Source of the DNA: Azospira inquinata | GTDB lineage: Bacteria > Pseudomonadota > Gammaproteobacteria > Burkholderiales > Rhodocyclaceae | Assembly: GCF_018905915.1 (NCBI RefSeq) | Contig: NZ_CP064782.1 | Coordinates: forward strand, 620,001 to 684,000 | Reading direction: 5' to 3' | DNA: 64,000 nucleotides | Part shown: piece after piece, positions 27,952 through 36,825 of the stretch | Numbering within the stretch: position 1 is the first letter of the stretch | Layout of the letters: each line of letters begins with the position of its first letter | Position numbers and translations under genes: made by a program | Notes under the pieces: generated by a model | Databases searched by the model: none | The model's input: the letters and a program-made list of their open reading frames with translations, nothing else | Told to the model about the DNA's origin: nothing

Positions 27952-29247
27952 TTACCAGAGTTTCATGGCCTTGGCCTGTTCCGTCAGCTCATCCCGGAAC
28001 TTGGGGTGGGCGATGGCAATCAGGTCCCGTACCCGCTGGTGCACCGGCTTGCCCCGCAGTTGGGCCACGCCGTACTCGGTCACCACGTAATTGATGTCGT
28101 TCTTGGTGGTGCTCACGTGGGTCCCCGCCGTCAGGGTGGGAACAATGCGGGAGATGGTGTCGTCCTTGGCGGTGGAAGGCAGCACGATGAAGGACTTACC
28201 CCCCTTGGAACGATTGGCCGCCCGAACAAAGTCCAGCTGACCGCCGGTGCCCGAATGGGGCTTGGCCCCCAGGCTTTCCGAACCGCACTGGCCGAGGAAG
28301 TCGATCTGCATGGTGGCGTTGATGGACACCAGCTTGTCGTTCTGGGCAGCCACGAAAGGATCGTTGGTGGTATCCACCGGATGCATGGCCACTTCCGGAT
28401 TGTGGTCCATGAATTCGTAAAGCTTGTTGGACCCCAGGGCGAAGGTGGCCAGCATCTTGCCCGGCATGAAGGTCTTTTTCCGGTTGGTCACGTTGCCGTT
28501 TTCCACCAGGGCCATGATGCCGTCCCCGATCATTTCCGTGTGGATGCCCAGGTCATGCTTGTTCTTGAGCTGGACCACCACCGCGTCCGGAATGCCGCCG
28601 TAGCCGATTTGCAGGGTGGAGCCGTCTTCGATCAGGTCCGCCACGTATTTGGCGATGGCTTCCTGGAGGGGGCCGATTTCCGGCAGACCCACGGCGATCA
28701 CCGGGTCCTGGCTTTCCACCAGGGCGGCCACTTCGGAAATGTGCACGTGGCAGTTGCCGTAGGCGAAAGGCACGTTGGGATTCACTTCCAGCACCACGGC
28801 CCGGGCCTTCTTGACGGCGGCCATGGTGTAGTCCGGCGCCAGGGAGAGGGAGAAGTAGCCGTGTTTATCCATGGGGGACGCCATGGAAAACACCACGTCG
28901 GACGGGTAGTAGTCCCGCTCGATGAGGGAAGGGATTTCGGAAAAATGGTTGGGCACGAAGTCCACCCAGCCTCCCTGGGCCCCGGGACGGGTCGGGGAGC
29001 CGAGGAAAAAGGCCACGTGACGCACGTGTTCCGCCGTTTCCGGGTCCATGTAGCCGAACTTGCGCAGGGTCAGAATCTGGCTGACCCGCACGTCGTGGAA
29101 GCGGCGCCGCTCTTCGGAAAGGGCGGTGAGCAGCTGGGGCGGTTCGCCAGCCCCGGTGGGAACGATAATGGTGTCGCCGTCCTTGACCAGTTTCAGAGCG
29201 TCAAGGGCATTGACCCGCTTTTGTTGATAGAGAGCCTGCACGTCCAA
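27952..29247 (-). CDS. Acetyl-CoA hydrolase/CoA-transferase family protein (4-hydroxybutyrate or butyrate:acetate CoA-transferase-like)
   Basis: 431 residues, cytosolic. E238 in HTEM falls at the same position as the catalytic Glu of clostridial 4-hydroxybutyrate CoA-transferase. GTGGQLDFVRAANRSKGGKS matches the family's CoA-binding signature, and the GYGGIPDAV loop and the YGVAQLRGK C-terminal motif are also present. The expected reaction is transfer of CoA between acyl-CoA and acetate or a short hydroxyacid. AGGAGG lies just before the start. Upstream is a good promoter with a perfect palindrome, so expression is probably repressor-controlled. Confidence 0.88.
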   Translation of the reverse strand: MDVQALYQQKRVNALDALKLVKDGDTIIVPTGAGEPPQLLTALSEERRRFHDVRVSQILTLRKFGYMDPETAEHVRHVAFFLGSPTRPGAQGGWVDFVPNHFSEIPSLIERDYYPSDVVFSMASPMDKHGYFSLSLAPDYTMAAVKKARAVVLEVNPNVPFAYGNCHVHISEVAALVESQDPVIAVGLPEIGPLQEAIAKYVADLIEDGSTLQIGYGGIPDAVVVQLKNKHDLGIHTEMIGDGIMALVENGNVTNRKKTFMPGKMLATFALGSNKLYEFMDHNPEVAMHPVDTTNDPFVAAQNDKLVSINATMQIDFLGQCGSESLGAKPHSGTGGQLDFVRAANRSKGGKSFIVLPSTAKDDTISRIVPTLTAGTHVSTTKNDINYVVTEYGVAQLRGKPVHQRVRDLIAIAHPKFRDELTEQAKAMKLW

Positions 29248-29294
29248 GGTTTCCTCCTAGGTTTTATGGGTGTTAAAACTTTTTTCGTTGGACC

Positions 29295-29310
29295 GATGCT
29301 CATGAGCATC
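29295..29310 (-). promoter_or_regulatory. 16-bp perfect palindrome, likely operator of the CoA-transferase gene
   Basis: GATGCTCATGAGCATC reads the same on both strands. On the leftward strand it starts just after a TATAAT (29319-29324) and lies 48 bases before the start codon, i.e. around the expected transcription start, a typical repressor-operator position. Confidence 0.5.
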
Positions 29311-29318
29311 AGCTTTTT

Positions 29319-29324
29319 ATTATA
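29319..29324 (-). promoter_or_regulatory. -10 element for the CoA-transferase gene
   Basis: TATAAT on the minus strand within an AT-rich patch. A weak TTCGGG-like -35 lies about 16 bases upstream. Confidence 0.5.
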
Positions 29325-29482
29325 GTCCCCGACGCCTTTCCCGAACCTTACCCCGTCCGGGAAAGCCCCGCCCCGCTTCATTTCCCAGAGCGGAGGCGGG
29401 GTTTGGCCGCCACTTTGCGCGATAAAAATCCCGGGGCCCCCAAGGGGGCCGGAGGAGAACAGAAAAGAGGGGAAAGCGCCCC

Positions 29483-31639
29483 TCAAGCGGCCTTCCCGGG
29501 CCGGTGGAGGAAGGCCTCCATGGCCGTGGCGTTGATCGGCCGGGTATAGAAGTGGCCCTGAATTTCGGCGCAAGCCCGACCTTTGAAAAAGCCCGCCTGG
29601 TCCGCCGTTTCCACCCCCTCCGCCACCACCTTGAGTTGCAGGGCACCGGCCAGGGAAATGAGGGCATCCACAATGCGCCCTTCCGCCTGATCCCGGCCCA
29701 GGCGGGCCACCAGGGAGCGGTCGATTTTCACCGTATCCACCGGCAGCTTCTGCAACAGATTGAGGTTGGAATAACCGCTGCCAAAGTCGTCCAGGGTAAT
29801 GCCCACCCCCAGGGCCTTCAAGGCGGCCAGGAGTTCCAGATTGCTGTCGCTGTTCTGCATCAGCACGGCTTCGGGAAACTCAAAGACGAACCAGCGCCCT
29901 TCTAGCCCTTCCCGCTGCAACAGCTGGGCGAAGTCGTCCACAAAATGGGGCAGGCGTAGCTGATTCTGGCTCAAATTAACCGCCAGGCGCAGCAGGGTGA
30001 GTCCCTCATTGCGCCAGGTGACCAGCTGACGCACGGCGGTGCCCAGAATCCAATGGGTAAGGGGCTGGATGAGCCCCGTATCCTCCGCCAGGGGCAGGAA
30101 ATCCCCGGGCAACAGCAGGCCCAGGCGGGGATGGTGCCAGCGAATCAGGGATTCGATACCATGCACATGGCCGGTCACGTTGTCCAGCTGGGGCAGGTAG
30201 AAAAGCTCGAACTCGCCCCGCTCCAGGCCGTGGCGCATATCCACTTCCAGTTGCAGGCGGTTTTCCGTACCCGTTTCCAGGTCGGCGGAAAAATACTGGT
30301 AATTGTCCCGACCCAATTGCTTGGCCCGGTACATGGCCAGGTCCGCGTTCACCACCAGGCTTTCCCCGTCCTGGCCGTCCTGGGGATAGCAGGCGATGCC
30401 GATACTGGCGCTGACGGCGATTTCCTGGCCCTCGCAGAGCACAGGCCGGGCCAGGGCGGAGAGAATCTTGGAGGCCACGGCCCCGGCCTGCTGGGGCCGA
30501 CTCAAGCCGGACAGGAGAATGACGAATTCATCCCCGCCCCGACGGCTCACTGTATCGTCTTCCCGCACACATTCCTTGAGCCGGGCGGCGATGGTCTGCA
30601 ATAGCTGGTCCCCGGCCCGGTGGCCGAGGGAGTCGTTGACCCGCTTGAAGCGGTCCAGATCCAGGAACAGCAGAGCCACGTTCTGGTCTGTGCGCCGAGC
30701 GTGTACCAGGGCCTGCTGGAAGCGGTCGGCAAACAGCACCCGGTTGGGCAGGTCGGTGAGCACATCGTAATGGGCCAGGTAATTGATCCGGGCCTCCGCT
30801 TCCTTGCGCTCGGAAATGTCCGACCACATGGCAATGTAGTTGATTACCTTGCCGTCGTCCCCACTGACCCGGTCGATGGAAAGCCATTCCGGGTAAAGCT
30901 CCCCGTTCTTGCGCCGGTTCCAGATTTCCCCCCGCCAGTGGCCGTCCGCATTCAGGGCGGCCCACATTTCCCGGTAGAACTCTGGGGACTGGTTGCCGGA
31001 GCGGAGCAGGCGGGGATTGGCCCCCAGCACCTCGTCCCGGCTGTAGCCCGTAATGCGGGTGAAGGCCGGGTTGGCATCCACAATGCGGTTTTCCCCGTCG
31101 GTGATAAGAATGGCCTCGCTGGCATTGCGGAAAACGGAAGCCGCCAGCCGGTGCTCCAGACGCACCCGGGCCTGCACCGCCACAGCCTGCAACACCTCCA
31201 GCACGGCCCGAGCCTGGATGGGCTTCAGCACATAGCGATCCACCCCCGCTTCAATGGCCTGTAACAGCCGTTCGCTGTCGCCGAAGGAGGTGGCGATAAT
31301 CACCGGTACATGGGGGTCCAGGGCCTTCACCTCCCGGGTCAGGGAGAGGCCATCCCGGCCCGGCATTTGCAGGTCAGTAAGCACCACGTCGGGCCGGTGC
31401 TGGCGGAATAATTCCCAGGCCTCATCCCCGTCACCGGCCTGCCACAGCTGGGCCACCCGGGGCGCTACAATGGCAGCGATGGCGTAGCGGGTCACGGGCT
31501 CGTCTTCCACCAGCAACACCCGCAGCCCCCCCAGCAAATCCTCCGCTGCCGGCACCGCGGCACCGACGCCGCCGCTAGCTGCGGTTTCCGGCGCAGGAGA
31601 CAAACCCGGCAAGGAGGAGGAAGCGGGCCAGTGGCTCAT
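29483..31639 (-). CDS. REC-PAS-GGDEF-EAL protein (c-di-GMP turnover)
   Basis: 718 residues from the ATG at 31639; longer in-frame starts add only Arg/Pro-rich sequence. The receiver domain (about 38-155) has acidic VEDEP, phospho-Asp in VLTDLQMPG (about residue 88) and Lys in VLKP. PAS (about 165-285) ends in DISERKEAEARI. The GGDEF domain has an intact RRGGDEF signature (about 366-370). In the EAL domain the signature reads ESL instead of EAL, but the later metal and catalytic positions DDFGSGYS, VDTVKIDRS and VAEGVET are kept. Both cyclase and phosphodiesterase activity are thus possible. No membrane segment. It is divergent from the OmpR-type regulator gene. Confidence 0.92.
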   Translation of the reverse strand: MSHWPASSSLPGLSPAPETAASGGVGAAVPAAEDLLGGLRVLLVEDEPVTRYAIAAIVAPRVAQLWQAGDGDEAWELFRQHRPDVVLTDLQMPGRDGLSLTREVKALDPHVPVIIATSFGDSERLLQAIEAGVDRYVLKPIQARAVLEVLQAVAVQARVRLEHRLAASVFRNASEAILITDGENRIVDANPAFTRITGYSRDEVLGANPRLLRSGNQSPEFYREMWAALNADGHWRGEIWNRRKNGELYPEWLSIDRVSGDDGKVINYIAMWSDISERKEAEARINYLAHYDVLTDLPNRVLFADRFQQALVHARRTDQNVALLFLDLDRFKRVNDSLGHRAGDQLLQTIAARLKECVREDDTVSRRGGDEFVILLSGLSRPQQAGAVASKILSALARPVLCEGQEIAVSASIGIACYPQDGQDGESLVVNADLAMYRAKQLGRDNYQYFSADLETGTENRLQLEVDMRHGLERGEFELFYLPQLDNVTGHVHGIESLIRWHHPRLGLLLPGDFLPLAEDTGLIQPLTHWILGTAVRQLVTWRNEGLTLLRLAVNLSQNQLRLPHFVDDFAQLLQREGLEGRWFVFEFPEAVLMQNSDSNLELLAALKALGVGITLDDFGSGYSNLNLLQKLPVDTVKIDRSLVARLGRDQAEGRIVDALISLAGALQLKVVAEGVETADQAGFFKGRACAEIQGHFYTRPINATAMEAFLHRPGKAA

Positions 31640-31762
31640 GGATAATGGGGGCGAGAAAGCACAACACCGAAACCGGTATCGAGCCCGCGCCCGACGCCAT
31701 GCCGGTGGAAAGTCGCCCATTCTAACGCCTCTTCCGGGCAAACATCAGCATAAAAATACACC

Positions 31763-32449
31763 ATGCGCATTCTCTTGATCGAAGACGATCCCCTCCTGGG
31801 GGACGGCATCCAGGTGGGCCTGGGCCTCACTGGTTTTGCCGTGGACTGGGTGCGGGACGGGGAAACGGCCTGGACCCGTCTGGAGACCGAGGCGTTCGAT
31901 GCCCTGGTGCTGGACTGGAACCTGCCCCGGCTCTCGGGCCTGGACCTGCTCAGCCGCTGCCGCCAGCGGGGCCAGAATGTCCCCATCCTGGTCCTTACCG
32001 CCCGGGACACGGTGCCGGACAAGCTCCGAGCCCTGGACGGAGGGGCCGACGATTACGTGGTCAAACCCTTCGATCTGGACGAGCTGGCGGCCCGGCTGCG
32101 CAGCCTGATCCGGCGCAGTCACGGGCGCACCAGCCCGCGCCTGGCCCACGGCCCCATCGAACTGGACCCGGCGGCCCGGCGGGCCTACCTGGCCGGTGAG
32201 GAAGTGGAACTCTCCCCCCGGGAATTCACCCTCCTGGAAACCCTGCTGGAAAACGCCGGTCGGGTACTGACCCGGGCCCAGCTGGAAGAAGCCGCCTACG
32301 GGGGCGACGGGGCGGTGGAAAGCAATGCGGTGGAGGTATACATCCACCATCTGCGCCGCAAATTCGGCAATGACCTGATCCGCACGGTGCGGGGGGTAGG
32401 CTATCTGGTGGACCGCCCGGCCCCCACCGGGGAAAGCCCCGCCCCATGA
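31763..32449 (+). CDS. OmpR-family response regulator (QseB/PmrA-like)
   Basis: 228 residues. The receiver domain has E7-D8-D9, phospho-acceptor D51 in LVLDWNLP, the T/S switch in VLTARD and K in VVKPFDLDEL. The winged-helix DNA-binding domain (about 128-220) has ELSPREFTLLETLLENAGRVLTR and the recognition region AVEVYIHHLRRKFG, ending TVRGVGYLVD. Similarity is to the QseB/PmrA/TctD branch. Its gene overlaps the kinase gene by four bases (ATGA). A PmrA-type box exists in the window before the metal-efflux operon, but not in front of this operon itself. Confidence 0.92.
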   Translation: MRILLIEDDPLLGDGIQVGLGLTGFAVDWVRDGETAWTRLETEAFDALVLDWNLPRLSGLDLLSRCRQRGQNVPILVLTARDTVPDKLRALDGGADDYVVKPFDLDELAARLRSLIRRSHGRTSPRLAHGPIELDPAARRAYLAGEEVELSPREFTLLETLLENAGRVLTRAQLEEAAYGGDGAVESNAVEVYIHHLRRKFGNDLIRTVRGVGYLVDRPAPTGESPAP

Positions 32450-33924
32450 CCCTTCCGCCTTCCACCCCAGGGGAAATCCGGGCCCCGGCGTTGCCCACCG
32501 CCCCCCTGCCAGCCAACGCTCCCTCCCAGCCCCCGGGCAATGAATACCGTTATTCCCTGCGCCGCCGCCTGCTGGGGGTGCTCATCTCCACCCTGGCCCT
32601 GCTCTGGCTGGCCACCCTGGGGGCGGCTTTCCTGCGGGCCCACGCGGTGGCGGACGATATTTTCGACGCCCACCTGGAGCAGACCGCCCACATGCTCCTG
32701 GCGGCCCCCTTCGTCGGCGCCGCCGTGCTGCCCCCGGTGCCCGCCTCCCACCTGCCCCCGGCCAACGACGCCATTCTTTTCCAGGTTTGGGAAACCCGGC
32801 CCGGCCAGCCCCCCCACCTACTCTTCCACGCGGCGGGGGCGAACAACGGTCCCCTGACCCGCCAGGATGGCTTTTCCGAGACCCAATGGCGGGGGGACCG
32901 CTGGCGCTTTTACAGCGAGCGCAGCCCGGACGGCCGGCGTCAGGTGCAGGTGGCCCAGAGCCACGACATCCGCTTTGCCCTAGCCCAGGACGCGGCCATC
33001 CGCCTGCTCCTGCCCCTTTTGGCCGGACTGCCCCTCCTGGCCCTGGCCGCCTGGATCGCGGTAAGCCGCTCCCTGGCGCCCCTGGGGCGCATCGCCACCC
33101 ACCTGGAGCAGCGCCGGCCGGAAGCCACGGAACCCGTGGCCCGGGACGCCCTGCCCGACGAGGTGGCCCCCCTGGTCACGGCCCTGGACCGGCTCTTCGC
33201 CCGCATTGGCCGGGTGCTGGAAAACGAACGCCAGTTCACCGCCAATGCCGCCCACGAGCTGCGCACCCCCCTGGCTTCCCTGAAAACCCAGGCCCAGGTG
33301 GCCCTACGGGCGCCCCGGGAGGACACCCGGGAACGGGCCCTGCATCAGGTGCTGGAAGGAGCGGACCGGTTGGGACGCCTGGTAGATCAACTGCTCACCC
33401 TGGCCCGGCTGGACCCCACCCTGCGGGAATGCCCGGGCCAGCCGGTGGATTTGCTGCCCATTGCCCGGGAAGTGCTGGCCCAGCAGGCCCCCGCCGCCCT
33501 GGAACGGGGGGTGAATCTGGCCTTGGAAGCGCCCCCCGCTGGCACGATGACGGTACTGGGCAATCCGGATCTGCTGGCCATTCTGCTGCGCAATCTAGTG
33601 GATAACGGGGTGCGCTACAGCGCTGCCGACACCCAGGAAGAGGGGAGCCAGGTCCGGGTCTGCCTGGAGGGGAGTCCGGCAGGCCCTCTGCTCCGGGTCT
33701 CGGACAGCGGCCCGGGCATTCCGGCAGATCAGCGAGAGGCGGCCCTGGGCCGCTTCACCCGGCTGGCCCCGGAGCGGGCGGAGGGAAGCGGCCTGGGGCT
33801 CTCCATCGTGGCCCGCATCGCCACCCTGCACGGCGCCCACCTGACCCTCAGCGACGGGCAGAATGGCCGGGGGCTCACGGTGACCGTCCGCTTTCCCTCC
33901 GGCACACCGGTTGGCCCGGCCTGA
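32446..33924 (+). CDS. Sensor histidine kinase (QseC/PmrB-like)
   Basis: 492 residues. A Pro-rich N-terminal cytoplasmic tail is followed by TM1 (about 42-65) and a periplasmic sensor of about 115 residues of the 2CSK-N type (YDDIFDAHLEQTAHMLL-like: ADDIFDAHLEQTAHMLL). TM2 (about 182-205) precedes HAMP and HisKA with H270 in NAAHELRTPLASLKTQ. The catalytic domain has an N box (LLRNLVDNGVRYS), DSGPGIP and GSGLGLSIV. It would phosphorylate the adjacent regulator. The stimulus is unknown; related kinases sense Fe/Al, Zn or catecholamines. Confidence 0.92.
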   Translation: MTLPPSTPGEIRAPALPTAPLPANAPSQPPGNEYRYSLRRRLLGVLISTLALLWLATLGAAFLRAHAVADDIFDAHLEQTAHMLLAAPFVGAAVLPPVPASHLPPANDAILFQVWETRPGQPPHLLFHAAGANNGPLTRQDGFSETQWRGDRWRFYSERSPDGRRQVQVAQSHDIRFALAQDAAIRLLLPLLAGLPLLALAAWIAVSRSLAPLGRIATHLEQRRPEATEPVARDALPDEVAPLVTALDRLFARIGRVLENERQFTANAAHELRTPLASLKTQAQVALRAPREDTRERALHQVLEGADRLGRLVDQLLTLARLDPTLRECPGQPVDLLPIAREVLAQQAPAALERGVNLALEAPPAGTMTVLGNPDLLAILLRNLVDNGVRYSAADTQEEGSQVRVCLEGSPAGPLLRVSDSGPGIPADQREAALGRFTRLAPERAEGSGLGLSIVARIATLHGAHLTLSDGQNGRGLTVTVRFPSGTPVGPA

Positions 33925-33980
33925 GGGCCTTGCGCCCTCCCCCACGGCCCGGAGAAGGTGCGCACTCCCGGCCTCCATCG

Positions 33981-34083
33981 GGCTTCAGATCGGGCTTCAG
34001 ATCGGGCCTCGGATCGGGCCTCGGATCGGGCCTCGGATCGGGCCTCGGATCGGGCCTCGGATCGGGCCTCGGATCGGGCCTCG
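33981..34083. repeat. 12-bp tandem repeat array
   Basis: Eight full copies of a 12-mer (two GGCTTCAGATCG, then six GGCCTCGGATCG) plus a seven-base partial copy. It lies between the converging kinase and UbiA genes, just before a terminator. Confidence 0.9.
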
Positions 34084-34085
34084 CT

Positions 34086-34114
34086 AAAAAAAGGGCGCCG
34101 CAGCGCCCTTTTTT
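34086..34114. terminator. Bidirectional terminator between kinase and UbiA genes
   Basis: GGGCGC (34093-34098) pairs with GCGCCC (34103-34108) around CGCA, with an A-run before and a T-run after. Confidence 0.88.
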
Positions 34115-34158
34115 CTTGGGGGAGGGAAACGCCCTTGCCCCGATCTCATGGCCCCACT

Positions 34159-35031
34159 TCAGGCAAGCAGACCCACCACCGCCACCAGCCAGCCCAGGAA
34201 GGCCACCAGGAGATGCTTGTCCCGCAGCAGTTCCGCCGCCGGATCCCCGCCCCCGCCCCGACGATGGAGGAGGAACAGGTAGCGGAAAATGCCGTAGACC
34301 ACGAAGGGCACGGTATAGATCAGGTAACGGCTGCCATGCAGGGCCACGGTTTCCGGAGCCACGGTGTACAGGCTGTAGCTGACGATGGCGGCCCCGGCGC
34401 TGATGGTGATGAACTGGTCCAGCATGGCCGGATCGTAGTCGTTGAGCACCTTGCGATGGCTGCCCGCCTTGCCCGCCAGGGCGTCCAGTTCGGCCCGGCG
34501 TTTGGCGAAGCCCAGGAAGAGGGTAAGCATCAGGCCGCAGAGCAGGAGCCAGGCGGAAGGAGCGATGCCCACCCCCAGGGTCCCGGCCAGAATGCGCAGC
34601 ATGAAGCCGGCGGCGATAATGAAGACGTCCAGCACCGCCACATGCTTCAGCCCCAGGGAATAGGCCCCGTTGATGAAGAGATAGATGGCCACCACGGCCA
34701 GCACGCCCCAGGAGACCTGCCAGGCCAGGGCCAGCCCGGCCACCAGGCAGAGGGCGCCCAATACCACGGCCTGGGGCGCCTGTACCGCGCCGGAGGCGAT
34801 GGGGCGATGACGCTTGGCGGGATGCTGCCGGTCCCGTTCCCGGTCCGCCAGATCATTGAAGACGTAGATGCAGGAGGCGGCCAGGGAAAAGGCCAAGGCC
34901 GCCAGCACCACCTGGGCCACCAGGGCGGGCTGTTCCCAGCCCCGGCTAAAAATCAGGCCGACAAAGACAAAACCGTTTTTCACCCACTGATGGGGGCGCA
35001 ACAAACGCAAATAGGGGGATAAACCGCTCAT
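34159..35031 (-). CDS. UbiA-family prenyltransferase, decaprenyl-phosphate phosphoribosyltransferase-like
   Basis: 290 residues, about nine membrane helices. The first Asp-rich motif is N59-D60-x2-D63-x3-D67 followed by HPAKRHRPIASG, and the second is YSLGLKHVAVLDV. This form (RPHQWVKNGFVF start, KRHRPIASG) matches the Rv3806c-like branch, which condenses polyprenyl phosphate with PRPP, rather than ubiquinone or haem UbiA/CyoE enzymes. The product would be a polyprenyl-phosphoribose used as a pentose donor for envelope glycans. Its start overlaps the stop of the GT39 gene by four bases, so the two are translationally coupled. Confidence 0.85.
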   Translation of the reverse strand: MSGLSPYLRLLRPHQWVKNGFVFVGLIFSRGWEQPALVAQVVLAALAFSLAASCIYVFNDLADRERDRQHPAKRHRPIASGAVQAPQAVVLGALCLVAGLALAWQVSWGVLAVVAIYLFINGAYSLGLKHVAVLDVFIIAAGFMLRILAGTLGVGIAPSAWLLLCGLMLTLFLGFAKRRAELDALAGKAGSHRKVLNDYDPAMLDQFITISAGAAIVSYSLYTVAPETVALHGSRYLIYTVPFVVYGIFRYLFLLHRRGGGGDPAAELLRDKHLLVAFLGWLVAVVGLLA

Positions 35032-36824
35032 GGGCGGGCACTTTCCTCGGAAAAATAACGCTCACAGAATTCGCAACGGCCCGGGGGCAGCCAGGAAGGA
35101 AACCGGTAGAACCGCTCCCGGATACGGGTCAGCACCCGCTGCCGATAGGTGTCGTAATCGAAACCGTGGCCCAGCACCAGATAAAAGGTCACCCCGTCCT
35201 GCTGGAAGGCCAGGGTTTCCACCCGGCGGAAATAGGGCTCGAAAGCCTCCCGTTCCGGCTCGGTTTTTTGCAGGACCAGGATATTACGCCCATCCAGGGC
35301 GCGAAAATCCGTAATCAGATCGTCCTGGCGGGCGTGGGACGCCCCTTCGCCAAAAATAGGGAAATAGCGCCGGGCGTGAAAGCCCAGCACCGCCCCATCC
35401 GAATAGCCGTCGCTGGCCAGCACGTAATCGTCCCCGTAAGGGGCCAGGCGCTGCACCAGGGCGTCCGTACGGAAGGTCAGCACAATGCCGTCGTAGAGAT
35501 GGCTGTGGCGCCAGGTGGACAGGGGCAGCTGGGCAATGGCCAGAATCAAGGCCAGATGCAGCAGGGCAAAGCCCCCCAGCCAGCCGGACAGGCGCCGCAA
35601 GCGCTGGGGCGGCAGGGCCAGGGCCGCCACCACCACCAGCAGGGGCACAAAGGAGAGTAGCCAATGGAGCCCCACTTCCTTGACGAAGGAAAGCAGGCCG
35701 AAGAGGGCCAGGGGCACCAGGGCCAGCCAGGCGGCGCCCCGGGCCACGGGGGAAGCAGCCAGGGTAGCCCGGAGATCGGCCCGGTAACGCCAGCCATAGA
35801 CCAGCAGGAAGGGGGTAATCAGGTAGGCCAGGGTGGCCCCGTAGACCACCGGGGTTACCAGGGACCAGCCATTGCCGCTGCCGTCGTGGCGGTTGAGAAA
35901 ATTAAAAAGAATGTTGTCCCAGCAATGGCCCCAGTTCCACCACAGATTGAGGAGGGGCCCGGGCAAGGCGCAGAGAACCAGGAGGGTCAGGCCAATCCAG
36001 GGCCATTTGCCCTCCCCCCGCCGCGCCAGGAGGGTGTGGGCCAAGATGCCCAGGCCCAGGAGCACGGCGAAATATTTGGAGAGGAAAGCCATGCCTAGCC
36101 AGAACCCGGCCAGGGCGTAGCGGGCCAGGAGACGACGGCGGCTGATGCCCTCATGGAGGGTATCCAGATAGGCCAGGGCCGCCAGGAGGGAAAAGAGAAT
36201 GAGGGGGGTGTCCGTGGTAATGAACACATTCCACACAGAGGTAGGCAGGAGCAGCACCAGCAGGGCCACCAGCCAGGACCGTTCCTTGGCAAATTCCACC
36301 GGGGCACGGCGCACCATGGTGCCCGCAATGGCGGCCATGGCGGGGGACAGGAGCAGAGCCGGCAGCCGGGCCAACCAGGGGGACCAGGAAATTTTCAGCA
36401 GGGGAATCAGCCACCAGCCCACCATGGGGGGATGGTCGTAATAGCCCCAGTCCGGATGGCTGGCCCAGATGGCGAAATAGGCTTCATCCCCCGTAATGGG
36501 CATGACCGCCGCCAGCCAGCAGCGGAAGAGCAACAGCAGCCCCCCCACCAGGAGCACCAGCCGGGGCAGGGGCAGGCCAAAGGTGTCCAGCACGGGAGGC
36601 GGCGGCGGGGGCGTATCTTCCCCCTCCCGACGCCCTTCACCCCGGTCCCGGGGCTCCTCTCTGGCCCCGCTACGCCCGTTGCCCGGCTCGGCCCCCCGTT
36701 CCAGGGAGGACATGCCCCGGCCCCGCACCGGGGCCTCCGCCGAGGGCGCCTGACCGGCTTCATCGGCCGCCTCCCCCGCCCCTTCCGGCGCGGTCCGGCG
36801 GAAATGTTTGGCGAACCAGCCCAT
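35028..36824 (-). CDS. Glycosyltransferase family 39 / ArnT-like membrane protein
   Basis: 598 residues. A hydrophilic, Glu/Arg/Pro-rich N-terminal tail (about 80 residues) precedes some ten to eleven membrane helices. The GT-C signature is the first external loop: VMPITGDEAYFAIWASH followed by YYDHPPMVGWWL, with the catalytic Asp in GDE. The C-terminal soluble part (about 450-598) follows. Such enzymes transfer a sugar from a polyprenyl-phosphate donor to lipid A, protein or glycan on the periplasmic face. The acceptor is unknown. Coupling to the UbiA gene suggests it uses the polyprenyl-phosphopentose. Only one base separates it from aroG. Confidence 0.87.
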   Translation of the reverse strand: MGWFAKHFRRTAPEGAGEAADEAGQAPSAEAPVRGRGMSSLERGAEPGNGRSGAREEPRDRGEGRREGEDTPPPPPPVLDTFGLPLPRLVLLVGGLLLLFRCWLAAVMPITGDEAYFAIWASHPDWGYYDHPPMVGWWLIPLLKISWSPWLARLPALLLSPAMAAIAGTMVRRAPVEFAKERSWLVALLVLLLPTSVWNVFITTDTPLILFSLLAALAYLDTLHEGISRRRLLARYALAGFWLGMAFLSKYFAVLLGLGILAHTLLARRGEGKWPWIGLTLLVLCALPGPLLNLWWNWGHCWDNILFNFLNRHDGSGNGWSLVTPVVYGATLAYLITPFLLVYGWRYRADLRATLAASPVARGAAWLALVPLALFGLLSFVKEVGLHWLLSFVPLLVVVAALALPPQRLRRLSGWLGGFALLHLALILAIAQLPLSTWRHSHLYDGIVLTFRTDALVQRLAPYGDDYVLASDGYSDGAVLGFHARRYFPIFGEGASHARQDDLITDFRALDGRNILVLQKTEPEREAFEPYFRRVETLAFQQDGVTFYLVLGHGFDYDTYRQRVLTRIRERFYRFPSWLPPGRCEFCERYFSEESARP

Positions 36825-36825
36825 G

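Noticed and set aside
33981-34083. Possible CRISPR array
   Set aside because: Repeats are contiguous 12-mers without spacers and no cas gene is near.
33958-35022. Open frame with eight RASD repeats running into the UbiA region
   Set aside because: It is the translation of the 12-bp tandem array plus the antisense of the UbiA gene; no ribosome site and it crosses a terminator.
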